A model generated the notes under the pieces. That model was not told where the DNA came from. It worked only from the letters and a program-made list of their open reading frames with translations, and did no database searches. Source: DTU089 sp002440045 (lineage in GTDB: Bacteria > Bacillota > Clostridia > Oscillospirales > Acutalibacteraceae). From it: a stretch of DNA of 7,710 nucleotides. A program made the position numbers and the translations under genes. Location of the stretch: the NCBI GenBank assembly GCA_937885695.1, contig CALABP010000048.1:1-7710 (forward strand), given 5' to 3'. This document shows positions 6,093 through 7,710 of this stretch, in pieces (within the stretch, counting starts at the first letter, position 1; each line of letters starts with the position of its first letter).

Positions 6093-7577
6093 ATGAAAAT
6101 CACATTGAAAAAATCATTGGCTGCTTTTCTTGCGCTTATAACGCTTTTTTCGTGCTTCGGTTTTACCGCTTTTGCGGATAACGGCGAAGAATATGCTGTT
6201 GTAAGACAGAACTGCACCGTGTACGGCGACCCCAAAACGCAAAAGGGCTTCACTTGGTACACTGCTGCCGATTGCGACAGCGTTCTTCAGCTTGCGAAAG
6301 CTTCTGATTTTAACAGAAACGGCTTTACGAATGCACTTGAAGTTCAGGGCACATCTAAAAAATTCCAGGGCAACTATTGCCACAAGGTTGCGGTTACGGG
6401 TCTTGAACCCGGCACGACTTATTTCTATCGCGTCGGCAGCCTTAAAAACAACATCTGGAGCAACGTCGGCAAATTTGTAACCGACAACGGCGACAGCAAA
6501 TTCTCGTTCCTTGCCATTGCAGACGTTCAGGCAAGCAGCTTTGAGAATTTCTATAAGGCTTCACGCGTTATGAAAGAGGCTGTAAATTATAACAAAAACG
6601 CCGAATTTATCGTTAACCTCGGCGACTTTGTAAACGACTGCACCAACGACGAGTGGGGCTGGTACGGTGAAACCTTTGAAGAGTTCAACACAAACTACAC
6701 TCTTGTTCCCGTTGCGGGCAACCACGAAGGCAACCCCACCAACAAGCTTAACCCCGGTTGGTTTGCAAACCAGTTCAATCTTGACGCGGCAGAAGGCTCG
6801 CTTCAGGTGAACGGCGTTTATTATTCATACGATTACGGCGACGCACACTTCTGCGTTCTTAACACAAACGATATGTATCCCATGACCGAAGCTCAGCGCA
6901 ACTGGGTATATAACGACCTCAACGGTTCAAACGCAAAGTGGAAAATACTTCTTATGCACCGCGCGGCATATTCTGCGGGCAAAAACATCAACAAGCCCGA
7001 CACGCTTGCCATGCGCAAAACGATTATCGAAATCGTTGACAATACCGACGTTGACCTTGTTCTTTCCGGTCACGACCATATGTATATGAGAACCTATCAG
7101 GTTAAGGGCGACGCAGTTTGCGAGGATACAAGATATGTAACCGAAATGTACAACGGCAAAGAGGTTACATTCGCTATGGACCCCGACGGCGCTGTTTATG
7201 CGCTTCCCGGAACGGCAGGCACAAAGAGATACGCCGTTAACACCGACGCTATCGACCCGATTCTTCAGTGCGCAGAGGTTGCCGAAACGCTTCGCGACCG
7301 CGGCGGCGCTTTCGCAAACATCACTGTTGACGGCGACAGACTTATTTATGAAGCGTTCATTGTTAAAGACGATACCTATGAGCTTGAAAAGATTGACGAG
7401 TATGCAATCAAAAAGACAACCGCAGGCTCCGCTTCTGACGAACCCGAAAAGCCCACGGACTTTGTCGGCACAATTGACCAGACGGTAATCAACTTTGTAA
7501 CCGAGATAATCGGCGTAATTGTTACCTACATTACAAAGCTTCTTCCGCAGGTAATAATCGGCTCAATCAAAAAATAA
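6093..7577 (+). CDS. Secreted purple-acid-phosphatase-like metallophosphoesterase with hydrophobic C-terminal tail
   Basis: This 494-residue exported protein probably hydrolyses phosphate esters outside the cell. Residues 1-28 form a signal peptide (KK, hydrophobic core, TAFA with cleavage before Asp29). Residues 36-130 look like the fibronectin-type N-terminal domain of purple acid phosphatases (TWYTAAD; VTGLEPGTTYFYRVG at 101-115). The calcineurin-like metallophosphoesterase domain follows: AIADVQ (Asp144), NLGDFVND (Asp178), AGNHE (Asn210, His211), LLMHR (His289) and SGHDHMY (His327, His329), the full set of dinuclear-metal ligands. The tyrosine of the purple-enzyme GDxxY motif is Asn181 here, so a purple Fe(III) centre is unlikely. 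After a linker rich in T, S, E and P (441-460), residues 461-490 form a hydrophobic or amphipathic segment ending in IKK, a possible membrane or wall anchor. The gene has its own promoter and terminator. The substrate is unknown; phosphomonoesters, nucleotides or phosphodiesters are possible. Confidence 0.9.
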   Translation: MKITLKKSLAAFLALITLFSCFGFTAFADNGEEYAVVRQNCTVYGDPKTQKGFTWYTAADCDSVLQLAKASDFNRNGFTNALEVQGTSKKFQGNYCHKVAVTGLEPGTTYFYRVGSLKNNIWSNVGKFVTDNGDSKFSFLAIADVQASSFENFYKASRVMKEAVNYNKNAEFIVNLGDFVNDCTNDEWGWYGETFEEFNTNYTLVPVAGNHEGNPTNKLNPGWFANQFNLDAAEGSLQVNGVYYSYDYGDAHFCVLNTNDMYPMTEAQRNWVYNDLNGSNAKWKILLMHRAAYSAGKNINKPDTLAMRKTIIEIVDNTDVDLVLSGHDHMYMRTYQVKGDAVCEDTRYVTEMYNGKEVTFAMDPDGAVYALPGTAGTKRYAVNTDAIDPILQCAEVAETLRDRGGAFANITVDGDRLIYEAFIVKDDTYELEKIDEYAIKKTTAGSASDEPEKPTDFVGTIDQTVINFVTEIIGVIVTYITKLLPQVIIGSIKK

Positions 7578-7601
7578 TTAATATAGCTTCAAAGTAATTT
7601 A

Positions 7602-7656
7602 AAAGCTGCAAACCGACGGCATAAAACCCGCCGCAGGTTTGCGGCTTTGTTTTTTT
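7602..7656 (+). terminator. Intrinsic terminator of the metallophosphoesterase gene
   Basis: AAAGC (7602-7606) pairs with GCTTT (7644-7648), T7607 with G7643 (wobble), and GCAAACC (7608-7614) with GGTTTGC (7636-7642). Beyond a 2x2 internal loop, CGGC (7617-7620) pairs with GCCG (7630-7633). Seven T residues follow at 7650-7656. It lies 24 bases after the stop codon. Confidence 0.92.
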
Positions 7657-7710
7657 AGGGGCTGTAAAAAAAGTCCAGACCGCAAAAAGCAAAGAAATGA
7701 CAACTTAATG
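7657..7710. other. Uncharacterised right edge of the window
   Basis: These 54 bases after the terminator contain no recognisable gene start, RNA or complete repeat. An A-run (7668-7674) follows GGGGCTGT. The sequence is too short to assign. Confidence 0.3.

Noticed and set aside
6144..6155. Lipoprotein lipobox at Cys21 of the metallophosphoesterase
   Set aside because: The residues before the cysteine (LFS) do not fit a lipobox well, and TAFA-D at 25-29 is a good signal peptidase I site.
7657..7675. Possible insertion-sequence end (GGGGCTGT followed by an A-run)
   Set aside because: It is one short motif at the window edge with no matching inverted end, target duplication or transposase.

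Overview
The window looks like chromosomal DNA of an anaerobic Firmicute of the class Clostridia, probably an Oscillospiraceae/Ruminococcaceae-type gut bacterium. This is an inference from the gene families (a Clostridia-style GH2 beta-galactosidase, a VanZ-like protein, and a secreted phosphoesterase with a hydrophobic C-terminal tail), the strong AGGAGG-type ribosome binding sites, and the AT-rich spacers with moderately GC-rich genes. No plasmid, phage, transposase, rRNA, tRNA or CRISPR feature is visible.

Layout. Bases 1-480 hold a tandem array of a long intergenic repeat: two 139-base units, one 175-base unit and a partial fourth unit. Each full unit carries the same hairpin, and the array probably continues beyond the left edge. 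Bases 481-654 are non-coding leader. At 655-1653 (+) is an extended short-chain dehydrogenase/reductase (NAD-dependent epimerase/dehydratase family). It converges on the leftward gene set, and the 98-base gap between them holds two long hairpins, at least one of them a likely bidirectional terminator.

A leftward cluster runs from 5924 to 1752: nth (endonuclease III), a VanZ-like membrane protein gene that overlaps nth by 8 bases, and, after 47 bases, a 1006-residue GH2 beta-galactosidase. The spacing suggests one transcript, although the three products share no obvious pathway. The nth start is best placed at a TTG with a good Shine-Dalgarno site, which gives a standard-length enzyme.

Divergent from nth, at 6093-7577 (+), is a secreted purple-acid-phosphatase-like metallophosphoesterase. 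It has a strong sigma-A-type promoter, a signal peptide and a hydrophobic C-terminal segment, and is followed by a textbook intrinsic terminator at 7602-7656. The last 54 bases show nothing callable.

Most of the window is ordinary. The parts worth a second look are the structured repeat array, a 9-base complementarity between the two hairpin elements in the convergent gap, and the beta-galactosidase, whose nucleophile loop is shortened and lacks the usual histidine. I see no clear undescribed multi-gene system.
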